The notes beneath the pieces are model-generated. The model saw only the letters and a list, made by a program, of their open reading frames with translations, was not told the DNA's origin and ran no database searches. A program made the position numbers and the translations under genes. Positions 1-5,743 of a stretch of DNA of 15,741 nucleotides are shown piece after piece. This stretch comes from an uncultured Collinsella sp. (GTDB taxonomy: Bacteria; Actinomycetota; Coriobacteriia; Coriobacteriales; Coriobacteriaceae), in NCBI GenBank assembly GCA_902496115.1, contig CABUZK010000042.1:1-15741 (forward strand), read 5' to 3'. Every line of letters starts with the position of its first letter. Position 1 is the stretch's first letter.

Positions 1-65
1 GCGGTCGGCCCCATGCCGTCCTCCGTCGCCAGGAGGAAGAGCTCGACCTTCTCCCTGCTGTACAT
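1..65 (-). CDS. Transposase N-terminus, partial (probable IS3-type OrfA)
   Basis: The start codon is ATG at 65-63, preceded by GGAGG with a 5-nt spacer, which is an ideal ribosome binding site. The 21 readable residues begin MYSREKVELF and continue through LLATEDGMGPTA, resembling the start of a helix-turn-helix transposase OrfA that binds the IS ends. No catalytic region is visible because the gene runs off the left edge. It is too short for a firm family call. It could also be the first part of another HTH protein, but the adjacent IS-like terminus supports a transposase. Confidence 0.5.
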   Translation of the reverse strand, partial: MYSREKVELFLLATEDGMGPT

Positions 66-119
66 GCGAACCTCCAGTCCGGACCGCTTCACGGTCCAAC
101 TTTCTGTCCGCACCCCCAA
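1..119 (-). mobile_element. End of an insertion sequence (probably IS3 family), cut by window edge
   Basis: Read on the minus strand, the stretch begins near 119 with TTGGGGGTGCGGACAGAAAG followed by TTGGACC. This style of terminus, with AGAAAGTTGGAC, is familiar from IS3-family inverted repeats. A perfect 6-bp hairpin (GGACCG at 81-86, CGGTCC at 92-97, 5-nt loop) lies between this end and the transposase start codon. Such hairpins near IS ends can limit translation from read-in transcripts. The exact outer boundary is uncertain by a few bases, because the other end and any target duplication lie outside the window. The family assignment rests on terminus style and 21 residues of protein. Confidence 0.5.
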
Positions 120-181
120 GTGGGAGATTATCCACTCTCATTTGTTATGTGCCCGAAAATCTACGCTCGTTTCTACTCTGC

Positions 182-769
182 CTACATTTGGAGGAAGAGC
201 TCGTGGAGGCGGGTGTCGTCGTCGAGCTCGGGGTGGAAGGTGACACCGAGCTGGTTGCCTTGGCGGGCGGCGACGATACGGCCGTCGACTTCTGCTAGAG
301 CCTCAGCGTCGCCGTGGACCTCGACGATGCGGGGCGCGCGGATAAACGTCAGCGGCACTTCACCGTCGATGCCGGCTACCTGCCCCTTGGTTCGAAAGCT
401 GCCGAGCTGCCTGCCGTAGGCATTACGCTCAACGAGCGCATCCATGGTTGCCAGGCGCGGCGTCCCCTTATCGTCGTGGGCGGCAAGGTCGTGAGCCAGT
501 AGAATCAGGCCAGCGCAGGTGCCCAGGACGGGCATGCCTTCAGCGATACGGGCACGAAGCTCTTCGAGCATGCCCAACTCATCAAGCAGCTTCCCTTGAA
601 CGGTAGACTCGCCGCCGGGAAGTACCAGACGGTCAAAGTCCTGCTTCAAATCAGCCGCCTGCCTCAGCTCAATACAACGTGCGCCCAGCTCGGATAGTCT
701 TGTCTCGTGCTCGGCAAAAGCGCCTTGGACCGCCAGCACGGCGACTGTCTGGTCTGCATAATCGCTCAT
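182..769 (-). CDS. pdxT: Pyridoxal 5'-phosphate synthase glutaminase subunit PdxT
   Basis: PdxT hydrolyses glutamine and passes ammonia to PdxS for synthesis of pyridoxal 5'-phosphate (vitamin B6) in the cytoplasm. The 195-residue protein has the class I glutaminase layout: LPGGEST at about 50-56 (oxyanion region), the nucleophile Cys85 in GTCAGLILLA, and the His179/Glu181 pair in TFHPEL. Its length is normal for the family. The start ATG at 769 is preceded by AAAGGA with a 5-nt spacer. It lies 20 bp after pdxS on the same strand, so the two are almost certainly cotranscribed and cotranslated to build the PdxS12-PdxT12 complex. I see no clear intrinsic terminator between its stop and the IS end at about 119; the IS may have displaced one. 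Confidence 0.96.
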   Translation of the reverse strand: MSDYADQTVAVLAVQGAFAEHETRLSELGARCIELRQAADLKQDFDRLVLPGGESTVQGKLLDELGMLEELRARIAEGMPVLGTCAGLILLAHDLAAHDDKGTPRLATMDALVERNAYGRQLGSFRTKGQVAGIDGEVPLTFIRAPRIVEVHGDAEALAEVDGRIVAARQGNQLGVTFHPELDDDTRLHELFLQM

Positions 770-789
770 GTGCGATCCTTTCTGCTGGA

Positions 790-1680
790 CTAGCGCCCGC
801 GCTCTTCCATGATAATCTCGATCTCGTCGGCGTTGATGCCGACCATGGCCTCGCCCAGGTCCTCCGAAAGCTCGGCGATGAGCTCGGCGTCGGTGTAGTT
901 TGCCACGGCCTTGACGGTGGCGGCGGCGCGCTTGGCCGGGTCGCCGCTCTTAAAGATGCCCGATCCGACAAAGACGCCTTCGGCGCCCAGCTGCATCATC
1001 AGCGCGGCGTCGGCAGGGGTTGCCACACCGCCAGCAGCAAAGTTCACGACGGGAAGCTTGCCCGTGGCATGGACCTCGCGCACCAGCTCGACCGGAACCT
1101 GCAGCTGCTTGGCTGCCTCAAAGAGCTCGTCATCGCGAAGGGCAACAACGTCGCGGATCTGCTTTTGGATCTTGCGCATGTGACGCACAGCCTGAACGAC
1201 GTCGCCCGTACCCGGCTCACCCTTGGTGCGAATCATCGTGGCGCCTTCGGCAACACGGCGCAGCGCCTCGCCCAGATCACGGGCGCCGCAGACAAACGGC
1301 ACGTCAAACTGGGTCTTGTCGATGTGATAGACGTCATCGGCAGGGGAGAGAACCTCGGACTCGTCGATGTAATCGATCTCGATGGCCCGAAGGACCTGCG
1401 CCTCGACAATGTGACCGATGCGGCACTTGGCCATAACGGGGATGGAGACGGCCTCCTGGATGCCCTTGATCATCTTGGGGTCGCTCATGCGCGAGACGCC
1501 GCCTGCGGCACGGATGTCGGCCGGGATGCGCTCGAGTGCCATGACGGCGCAGGCGCCCGCCTCCTCGGCGATGCGTGCCTGCTCGGGCGTGGTGACGTCC
1601 ATGATGACGCCGCCCTTGAGCATCTGCGCGAGCTCGCGATTGAGTTTGACGCGATCGGCCTTGCTGGTCTGTTCTGCCAT
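790..1680 (-). CDS. pdxS: Pyridoxal 5'-phosphate synthase lyase subunit PdxS
   Basis: PdxS condenses ribose 5-phosphate, glyceraldehyde 3-phosphate and PdxT-derived ammonia into PLP (deoxyxylulose-independent route). I chose the ATG at 1680, giving 296 residues, because AAGGGAG lies 6 nt upstream and the product starts at the usual MAEQ-type N-terminus. An in-frame ATG 14 codons earlier has no comparable site. The (beta-alpha)8-barrel landmarks are present: Asp28 in MDVTTPEQ, the two Schiff-base lysines Lys85 (VMAKCRIGH) and Lys153 (RTKGEPGTGD), and phosphate-binding glycines near the C-terminus (FVGSGIFKSGDP). It is the first gene of the pdxST operon and is divergent from the MocR-type regulator, a classic arrangement for PdxR control. 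Confidence 0.97.
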   Translation of the reverse strand: MAEQTSKADRVKLNRELAQMLKGGVIMDVTTPEQARIAEEAGACAVMALERIPADIRAAGGVSRMSDPKMIKGIQEAVSIPVMAKCRIGHIVEAQVLRAIEIDYIDESEVLSPADDVYHIDKTQFDVPFVCGARDLGEALRRVAEGATMIRTKGEPGTGDVVQAVRHMRKIQKQIRDVVALRDDELFEAAKQLQVPVELVREVHATGKLPVVNFAAGGVATPADAALMMQLGAEGVFVGSGIFKSGDPAKRAAATVKAVANYTDAELIAELSEDLGEAMVGINADEIEIIMEERGR

Positions 1681-1770
1681 GGTTGCTCCCTTGGTTGGCA
1701 TGTGCATTGCTTGACGGAACATCCTATCGGGGAGCTGGGTATGGCGAAATACTCAGTTTTCGAGATAATT

Positions 1771-1814
1771 ACAAGGTCAGACTAATACCAGATTGAATTA
1801 CCCGATAAGGTCAG
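1771..1814. promoter_or_regulatory. Candidate PdxR operator: 10-bp direct repeat, 34-bp offset
   Basis: The sequence AAGGTCAG occurs at 1773-1780 and again at 1807-1814. With two further upstream bases the match is 9 of 10 (ACAAGGTCAG versus ATAAGGTCAG). The repeats lie in the divergent pdxS/pdxR intergenic region, start to start 34 bp apart, so roughly on the same DNA face. MocR-type regulators are dimers that bind widely spaced direct repeats; GabR is the best-studied case. The downstream copy touches the AGGTGA ribosome binding site of the regulator gene, which would suit autorepression. I did not find a convincing -35/-10 pair for either gene, consistent with an activator-dependent pdxS promoter. 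The assignment to PdxR is inference. Confidence 0.45.
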
Positions 1815-1825
1815 GTGACAAACTC

Positions 1826-3265
1826 ATGCTCGACTACAATTTGGAACAACGCGGCGAAGCATCGCTCTATGAGTATGTTTACCAGCAAATTCGAGATGAT
1901 ATTGTTGCTGGCCGTATTGCGGCGGGGGAGCATCTGCCGTCTAAGCGCGCCTTTGCCAGTCATCTGGGAATCAGTGTCATTACCATCGAGAATGCATATA
2001 GCCAGCTACTTGCCGAGGGCTATATTTGCTCAAAGCCGCGGCGTGGCTACTACGCTTGCAAGCTTCCGGATGCACCGGTTTTGCCTTTGGCTACGGAGGG
2101 CATCGACCGAGATGCCGTCTCTGTGGGCCCCAGTGCGCATGATGCCAACGGACAGGTCGAGCGATTTGATGCGCTTTCTCCTTCCGCTTTGGAGGCGGCG
2201 CGGCTTTGGCAAAGCGCGCTACGGGCGACGTTGGCATCCGAAGACGAGCGCGAGATCTTTTCGCCCGCACCGGTACAGGGCACCGTTCGGCTACGATGCG
2301 CAATTGCTCATCATCTGCGCGGGACGAGGGGTATGAATGTCGACCCCGACAACATTGTTATCGGTGCGGGCGCCCAGCTGCTCGATACCATGTTGGTTCA
2401 GCTGCTTGGCGCGGACAAGGTGTATGCCGTTGAGGATCCGGGCTATTTGCGCCTGACGCGCATCTATCAGGCTATGGGCTGCCAAGTACGACATATCCCG
2501 TTGGATGACGACGGCGTGGACCTGAGCGCTCTGCAGAAAACTGGGACCGATGTCCTTCACCTTATGCCGTCCCATCAGTATCCCACCGGTCTTGTGACGA
2601 GCATTGCGCGTCGCTATGCGCTGCTGAGCTGGGCTGCCGAGCGACCAGGTCGGTACCTCATCGAAGATGACTTTGATTGTGAGTTTCGCCTTGCCGGCAA
2701 GCCAATTCCCGCGCTCGCGTCGATCGATGCCTCCCAGTCGGTTATCTACACCAACACGTTTTCGAAGAGCCTGTCATCGGCGTTGCGTCTAGCGTACATG
2801 GTGCTGCCCGATGAGCTAATGGAGCGGTTTAGGCGCAACCTTGGTTTTTACGCCTCGTCGGTGAGTTCTGTTGACCAGGTCGCTTTGGCTCGTTTGCTGG
2901 AATCGGGTGATTACGAGCGACATGTGAACCGCGTGCGCGTTCGTGCTCGCGAGGCGCGTGATGGCCTAGCGGCGCTTGTACGGAAGGCGTTTCCGGCAGG
3001 GGAGGTCTCGATCGAGCATGCAGACGCAGGCCTTTACTGCACTGTGGTTGCGGAGCGCGGAACGGGTGGAAGCTCTTTTGTGCGGGCCCTCACGCGCTCG
3101 GGTATTCCGTTTATCGATATCAGTGACTGTTATTGGTGTGCCGATGGTGCATTTGTCCCTGAAAACTCGACTCAAATTCTTGTCCAGTATGACGATCTGG
3201 GTCCGGAAGTGCTTAATACCTTGGAATTGCAGCCAATGGGGGCACTCTGCAACCTAAGTGAGTAG
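1826..3265 (+). CDS. pdxR: MocR-type transcriptional regulator, probable PdxR
   Basis: This 479-residue protein has a GntR-type winged helix at about 13-75 (SLYEYVYQQIRDDIVAGRI, then LPSKRAFASHLGIS), a linker to about 120, and a fold-type I aminotransferase-like domain to the end. PLP-binding landmarks are PSHQYPTG at 248-255, the acidic LIEDDFD segment at 278-284 and Lys314 in TNTFSKSLSS as the Schiff-base lysine. In the family, PLP bound here reports vitamin B6 status and controls pdxST. The divergent pdxS supports PdxR over other MocR members. I chose ATG 1826 because AGGTGA lies 7 nt upstream; a TTG at 1793 would add 11 residues without a good site. Its last codons (L-S-E-stop) lie at or inside the left end of a 119-bp repeat, so its original C-terminus may have been changed. 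Confidence 0.88.
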   Translation: MLDYNLEQRGEASLYEYVYQQIRDDIVAGRIAAGEHLPSKRAFASHLGISVITIENAYSQLLAEGYICSKPRRGYYACKLPDAPVLPLATEGIDRDAVSVGPSAHDANGQVERFDALSPSALEAARLWQSALRATLASEDEREIFSPAPVQGTVRLRCAIAHHLRGTRGMNVDPDNIVIGAGAQLLDTMLVQLLGADKVYAVEDPGYLRLTRIYQAMGCQVRHIPLDDDGVDLSALQKTGTDVLHLMPSHQYPTGLVTSIARRYALLSWAAERPGRYLIEDDFDCEFRLAGKPIPALASIDASQSVIYTNTFSKSLSSALRLAYMVLPDELMERFRRNLGFYASSVSSVDQVALARLLESGDYERHVNRVRVRAREARDGLAALVRKAFPAGEVSIEHADAGLYCTVVAERGTGGSSFVRALTRSGIPFIDISDCYWCADGAFVPENSTQILVQYDDLGPEVLNTLELQPMGALCNLSE

Positions 3266-3374
3266 ACTTTTGGAACTTTGGCGACCAGGCAGTTTTGTAA
3301 CAAGTCATTTACCTGCGACTTTATAAAGCAATATGGATGGTCTGCGCGGCAAGTTCGAAAAAGTCTACTCACTT
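3256..3374 (+). repeat. 119-bp repeat, copy 1, with 16-bp perfect terminal inverted repeats
   Basis: The element runs from AAGTGAGTAGACTTTT to its exact reverse complement AAAAGTCTACTCACTT, so the ends form a 16-bp perfect inverted repeat that extends imperfectly to about 23 bp. Copy 2 at 4676-4794 has the same length and orientation. I count 9 substitutions and no indels between them (about 92% identity). Conserved internal parts include the palindrome CTTTATAAAG (3319-3328) and GCAATATGGATGGTCTGC. The left end overlaps the last codons and stop of the MocR-type gene. Size and ends fit a MITE-like non-autonomous element. A structured RNA or a long-loop terminator is the other reading. There is no U-tract after this copy. 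Confidence 0.85.
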
Positions 3375-3381
3375 GCCGCGC
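3344..3381. repeat. 11-bp quasi-palindrome spanning the right edge of repeat copy 1
   Basis: GCGCGGCAAGT (3344-3354) pairs perfectly with ACTTGCCGCGC (3371-3381), with a 16-nt loop. The right arm begins in the last 4 bp of the 119-bp element and continues 7 bp into the flank, so the flank mirrors bases inside the element. Copy 2 has neither this flank nor the matching G (it reads GCTCGGC). No T-tract follows, so it is not a standard terminator on either strand. Confidence 0.6.
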
Positions 3382-3408
3382 AAAGCTTCTGCATGAGAAA
3401 AAAATGGG

Positions 3409-3474
3409 GTTTTCAACAGTGCTTCGTCCAGCTTTCGGCAAGCTTTTGGTCAGTTGGGGAGGGCTGTTGAAAAC
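3409..3474. repeat. Long-spaced 11-bp inverted repeat upstream of nuclease-like gene
   Basis: GTTTTCAACAG at 3409-3419 is repeated as its exact reverse complement CTGTTGAAAAC at 3464-3474, separated by 44 bp. It lies about 85 bp before the start codon of the gene at 3558, in an otherwise unremarkable 180-bp stretch with no gene. It could be an operator for a dimeric DNA-binding protein, possibly the product of the downstream gene, or the remnant ends of a very short mobile element. Nothing in the sequence decides between these. No strong -35/-10 pair is visible near it. Confidence 0.5.
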
Positions 3475-3557
3475 TTAGCAGTCCGTTCGGTGCCATTTTT
3501 GGTGCGTTCGCCCCAATGCGAGACAGGCTGGGTTGAAATTCGTGTTTTCCTGTGCCT

Positions 3558-4685
3558 ATGAAGGATTTACTTTGTGACATATCGGCTTTTAGATACTGGC
3601 GTTTGCCCCCTCAAGTCCGCGCTTTGTGTCCGCCGCTTCCGCGACCGGAAGAAGACCGGCAGCGATATGACCTCGCCCGTAACCCGACGGCTGCGGTTGC
3701 ACTCGGCTTTCCGTTGTATACATTGGTTCGGACGAGAAGCAAACGGACATGCTCTGCCAGCATTAGGCAGCGGCTGTTTCTGGGCGAGCTTCCCAGGGAA
3801 TCCGTGCTGGAAACGGAGCATGGATTTTTGATTACGTCTCCTCTACTGACGGCATTCATCATGTCGCGGCATCTGACGGATCTTCAGCTTCTTTTTGTGT
3901 TGGCGGAGATGTGCGGCCTGTTTGCGGTGTGTGCCCTGCCGGCGGCACTTGAGGCGGAGCTTTCGCGTGCAATTGATTCGGGCGCGATTTCGACAACGTT
4001 CGGTTGGGTGCGCTGCCCGTCCGAGGACGGCACCGCCTCAAATTTATGGCGTCGAGACGCTTTGGTTTTGGGCGGAGACCTTGACCGTTTTTGTTCAGAT
4101 GTTTGCGGGATGCGTTACGGCAATAGATTTATGGCGGTATCGCAACTCGTTCCATTGGGTGCCGCGTCGCCTTTTGAGGTCGAGGCGTATTTGCTACTTG
4201 CACTGCCGCGATCCCTGGGAGGCGAAGGTTTTTGCGGCATAGAGCTTAATGTTGAAGTGACGTTAAGCACAAGTGCTCGAGCGATTGTGGGAAAGTCCCG
4301 TGTATATATCGACCTACTTCTTTCTTCACCGGACGGTAAGCGACAGGTGGCCATTGAATGTCAGGGAAAGGCCTCGCACGGACGCGCAGGGGATGGCTTG
4401 CGTGACGCTGACCGCATGACAGCCCTTCAGGCCATGGGCTACGATGTACTTCTCCTGACACACAGACAGATATCCGATGAGGATAGATTCCGCGCGATCG
4501 TTAAGGCCGTATGCAGGATGCTCGATGCTGAATATCGTGATAAAAGCTCGGATGAGCAAAGGGCCGAGGCATTACTCCGGTCTGAACTATTCGTTGACTG
4601 GACAAAATTGGGAGTAATCGACGGAAAGATGCCCGTTAGACACAAAACAGCTCGATCGTGGACGGCTGCGGAACTAAGTGAGTAG
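3558..4685 (+). CDS. Hypothetical protein with C-terminal DUF559/Vsr-like nuclease signature
   Basis: This 375-residue protein has no firmly recognised family. Residues about 1-230 begin MKDLLCDISAFRYWRLPPQV and include a leucine-rich stretch (SPLLTAFIMSRHLTDLQLLF); this half vaguely recalls AbiEi-type antitoxin/regulator modules. Residues about 250-325 look like a small PD-(D/E)XK fold: Asp252 in VYIDLLL, then Glu267 in AIECQGKASH, followed by DADRMTALQAMGYDVLLLT. This matches the D...E-x-(D/Q)-G...H pattern of DUF559 and Vsr-like nucleases. Nuclease activity is inference, because a Gln stands where many relatives have Asp. The ATG at 3558 (or the GTG two codons before it) lacks a recognisable Shine-Dalgarno sequence. 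The last codons L-S-E-stop come from repeat copy 2. No signal peptide is evident, so it is probably cytoplasmic. Confidence 0.72.
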   Translation: MKDLLCDISAFRYWRLPPQVRALCPPLPRPEEDRQRYDLARNPTAAVALGFPLYTLVRTRSKRTCSASIRQRLFLGELPRESVLETEHGFLITSPLLTAFIMSRHLTDLQLLFVLAEMCGLFAVCALPAALEAELSRAIDSGAISTTFGWVRCPSEDGTASNLWRRDALVLGGDLDRFCSDVCGMRYGNRFMAVSQLVPLGAASPFEVEAYLLLALPRSLGGEGFCGIELNVEVTLSTSARAIVGKSRVYIDLLLSSPDGKRQVAIECQGKASHGRAGDGLRDADRMTALQAMGYDVLLLTHRQISDEDRFRAIVKAVCRMLDAEYRDKSSDEQRAEALLRSELFVDWTKLGVIDGKMPVRHKTARSWTAAELSE

Positions 4686-4794
4686 ACTTTTGGCACTTTG
4701 GCGACCGGGTCGTTTTGAAACAAGTTATTTACCTGCGGCTTTATAAAGCAATATGGATGGTCTGCTCGGCAAGTTCCAAAAAGTCTACTCACTT
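4676..4794 (+). repeat. 119-bp repeat, copy 2, with terminal inverted repeats
   Basis: This is the second copy of the element at 3256-3374. Here the inverted ends are longer because the flanks also pair: AACTAAGTGAGTAGAC on the left (4672-4687) and its exact complement ending in CTTAGTT (to 4798) on the right. A TTTTTG run follows the right arm, so a plus-strand transcript could fold the whole element into a long hairpin ending in a U-tract, which would act as a terminator for the gene it overlaps. The left end supplies the last two codons, and part of the preceding leucine codon, plus the TAG stop of that gene. Confidence 0.85.
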
Positions 4795-4861
4795 AGTTTT
4801 TGACGAGAATCCGATGCCTAAGGTGGTCCTATTTCAGGGAGTTAACAAGTTCGTGAGGCAC

Positions 4862-4893
4862 GAAAAAGGCCCGAACCATGAGGTCCGGGCCTT
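4862..4893 (-). terminator. Rho-independent terminator of the rubrerythrin gene
   Basis: On the minus strand AAGGCCCG pairs with CGGGCCTT around a 12-nt loop, and the 3' arm runs into TTTTTCG. It lies about 35 bp after the rubrerythrin stop codon. The opposite strand has only two Ts after the stem, so termination is mainly for the minus strand. Confidence 0.85.
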
Positions 4894-4926
4894 ATCGAGC
4901 TAAAGATTGTCTCTCAGGCGGCTGGC

Positions 4927-5487
4927 TTAGCCAAAGTAGCGCTTGAGCAGGCCGGCGAAAGCCTTGCCGTGGCGGGCCTCGTCGCGAGCCATCTCGTGCA
5001 CGGTGTCGTGGATGGCATCGAGGCCAGCGGCCTTGGCGCGCTTGGCAAGATCGGTCTTGCCGGCGGTGGCGCCGTTCTCGGCCTCAACGCGCATCTCGAG
5101 GTTCTTCTTGGTGGAGTCGGTTACGACCTCGCCCAAGAGCTCAGCGAACTTGGCGGCGTGCTCGGCCTCCTCGTGAGCAGCCTTCTCCCAGTACAGGCCG
5201 ATCTCGGGGTAGCCCTCGCGATGAGCGACGCGAGCCATGGCCAGGTACATACCGACCTCAGAGCACTCGCCCTCAAAGTTAGCGCGCAGGTCGGCAACGA
5301 TGTCCTCGGAGACGCCCTCCATCTTGGCGACGCCCACGACGTGCTCGGCAGCCCACTCGAGCTGGCCCTCCTCCTGCTTCAGGAAACGAGAACCGGGAAC
5401 GCCGCACTGGGGGCACTTAAAATCCTCGGGCAGCTGGTCGCCGTCGAACTCTTCCACATAACCGCAAACGGGGCAAACAAACTTCAT
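4927..5487 (-). CDS. Reverse rubrerythrin (rubredoxin-like domain first)
   Basis: This is a 186-residue non-haem iron protein that probably reduces hydrogen peroxide (NAD(P)H-linked peroxidase activity via rubredoxin or similar carriers), protecting an anaerobe from oxygen. Residues 1-35 form a rubredoxin-like Fe site with Cys5, Cys8 (CPVC), Cys25 and Cys28 (CPQC). Residues about 50-186 are a ferritin-like four-helix domain with two ExxH motifs, Glu107-His110 and Glu170-His173, plus further Glu ligands near 72-77 and 135-137. Classical rubrerythrin has the domains in the opposite order. I chose ATG 5487 because AAAGGA lies 8 nt upstream and the protein then starts directly at the iron-binding MKFVCPVCGY. 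It is a single-gene transcript with its own promoter and terminator. Confidence 0.93.
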   Translation of the reverse strand: MKFVCPVCGYVEEFDGDQLPEDFKCPQCGVPGSRFLKQEEGQLEWAAEHVVGVAKMEGVSEDIVADLRANFEGECSEVGMYLAMARVAHREGYPEIGLYWEKAAHEEAEHAAKFAELLGEVVTDSTKKNLEMRVEAENGATAGKTDLAKRAKAAGLDAIHDTVHEMARDEARHGKAFAGLLKRYFG

Positions 5488-5571
5488 GATTCGATCCTTT
5501 CGATCGATGGCGATTGCGCGCTCGCCCGGTCCCGTAAGGGCCCTCTCCGGACGTGCGTCTTGACGAGTTCT

Positions 5572-5599
5572 ATTATCCATAAATGCAACCAAATGTGAA
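5572..5599 (-). promoter_or_regulatory. Putative sigma-70-type promoter of the rubrerythrin gene
   Basis: On the minus strand TTCACA (5599-5594) and GATAAT (5577-5572) are separated by 16 bp. Each matches the -35 or -10 consensus at 5 of 6 positions, in a locally AT-rich stretch. A start site near 5565 would give a leader of about 78 nt. At its end, the ribosome binding site AAAGG sits in the loop of a small perfect inverted repeat (CGATC 5492-5496, GATCG 5502-5506). Confidence 0.5.
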
Positions 5600-5691
5600 G
5601 CCTATTAGGAATGATTTTTAATAAAACAATTTTGAGATATGAAGATGTTGATTGATTAACGATTGACAGGCCGTCTTTGACCGCCGCTGAG

Positions 5692-5725
5692 TACAATCGG
5701 TCGAGCAAATGTTGACCCATCAACA
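5692..5725 (+). promoter_or_regulatory. Putative -10 box and TGTTGA-N4-TCAACA inverted repeat before adh operon
   Basis: TACAAT at 5692-5697 is a good -10 candidate, but the bases 17 bp upstream are a poor -35; a perfect TTGACA at 5663-5668 is 23 bp away, which is too far for normal use. A perfect inverted repeat TGTTGA-CCCA-TCAACA lies at 5710-5725, just upstream of the AAGGAG ribosome binding site. It could be a repressor operator or a small 5' leader hairpin. A further TGTTGA half-site occurs at 5646-5651. Confidence 0.35.
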
Positions 5726-5743
5726 AATAAAGGAGTTTCCTTT

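Larger units (their letters stand above)
3256..4794 (+). mobile_element. Candidate composite unit: gene flanked by two 119-bp repeats
   Basis: Two near-identical 119-bp repeats with terminal inverted repeats lie in direct orientation at both ends of a 1,539-bp segment. The segment carries one complete gene for a protein with a PD-(D/E)XK-like nuclease signature. The inner DNA appears less GC-rich, with more TTT/AAA-type codons, than the pdx and dehydrogenase genes on each side. This suggests insertion as a unit between the regulator gene and the rubrerythrin gene. No target duplication is evident. Alternatively, the gene may be resident and each repeat may have landed separately at a gene end. 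No known transposase domain is visible. Confidence 0.4.

Noticed and set aside
679..1785. A 368-codon plus-strand frame opposite pdxS
   Set aside because: PdxS is unmistakable on the minus strand, and the plus frame shows no domain and no plausible ribosome binding site.
3256..4794. The repeats as a CRISPR array or as copies of a standard insertion sequence
   Set aside because: There are only two copies, 1.3 kb apart, with no spacers of regular length and no recognisable DDE, HUH or serine/tyrosine recombinase inside.
5663..5697. TTGACA with TACAAT as an ordinary sigma-70 promoter
   Set aside because: The 23-bp spacing is well outside the usual 16-19 bp, so the two boxes are unlikely to work together without an unusual activator.
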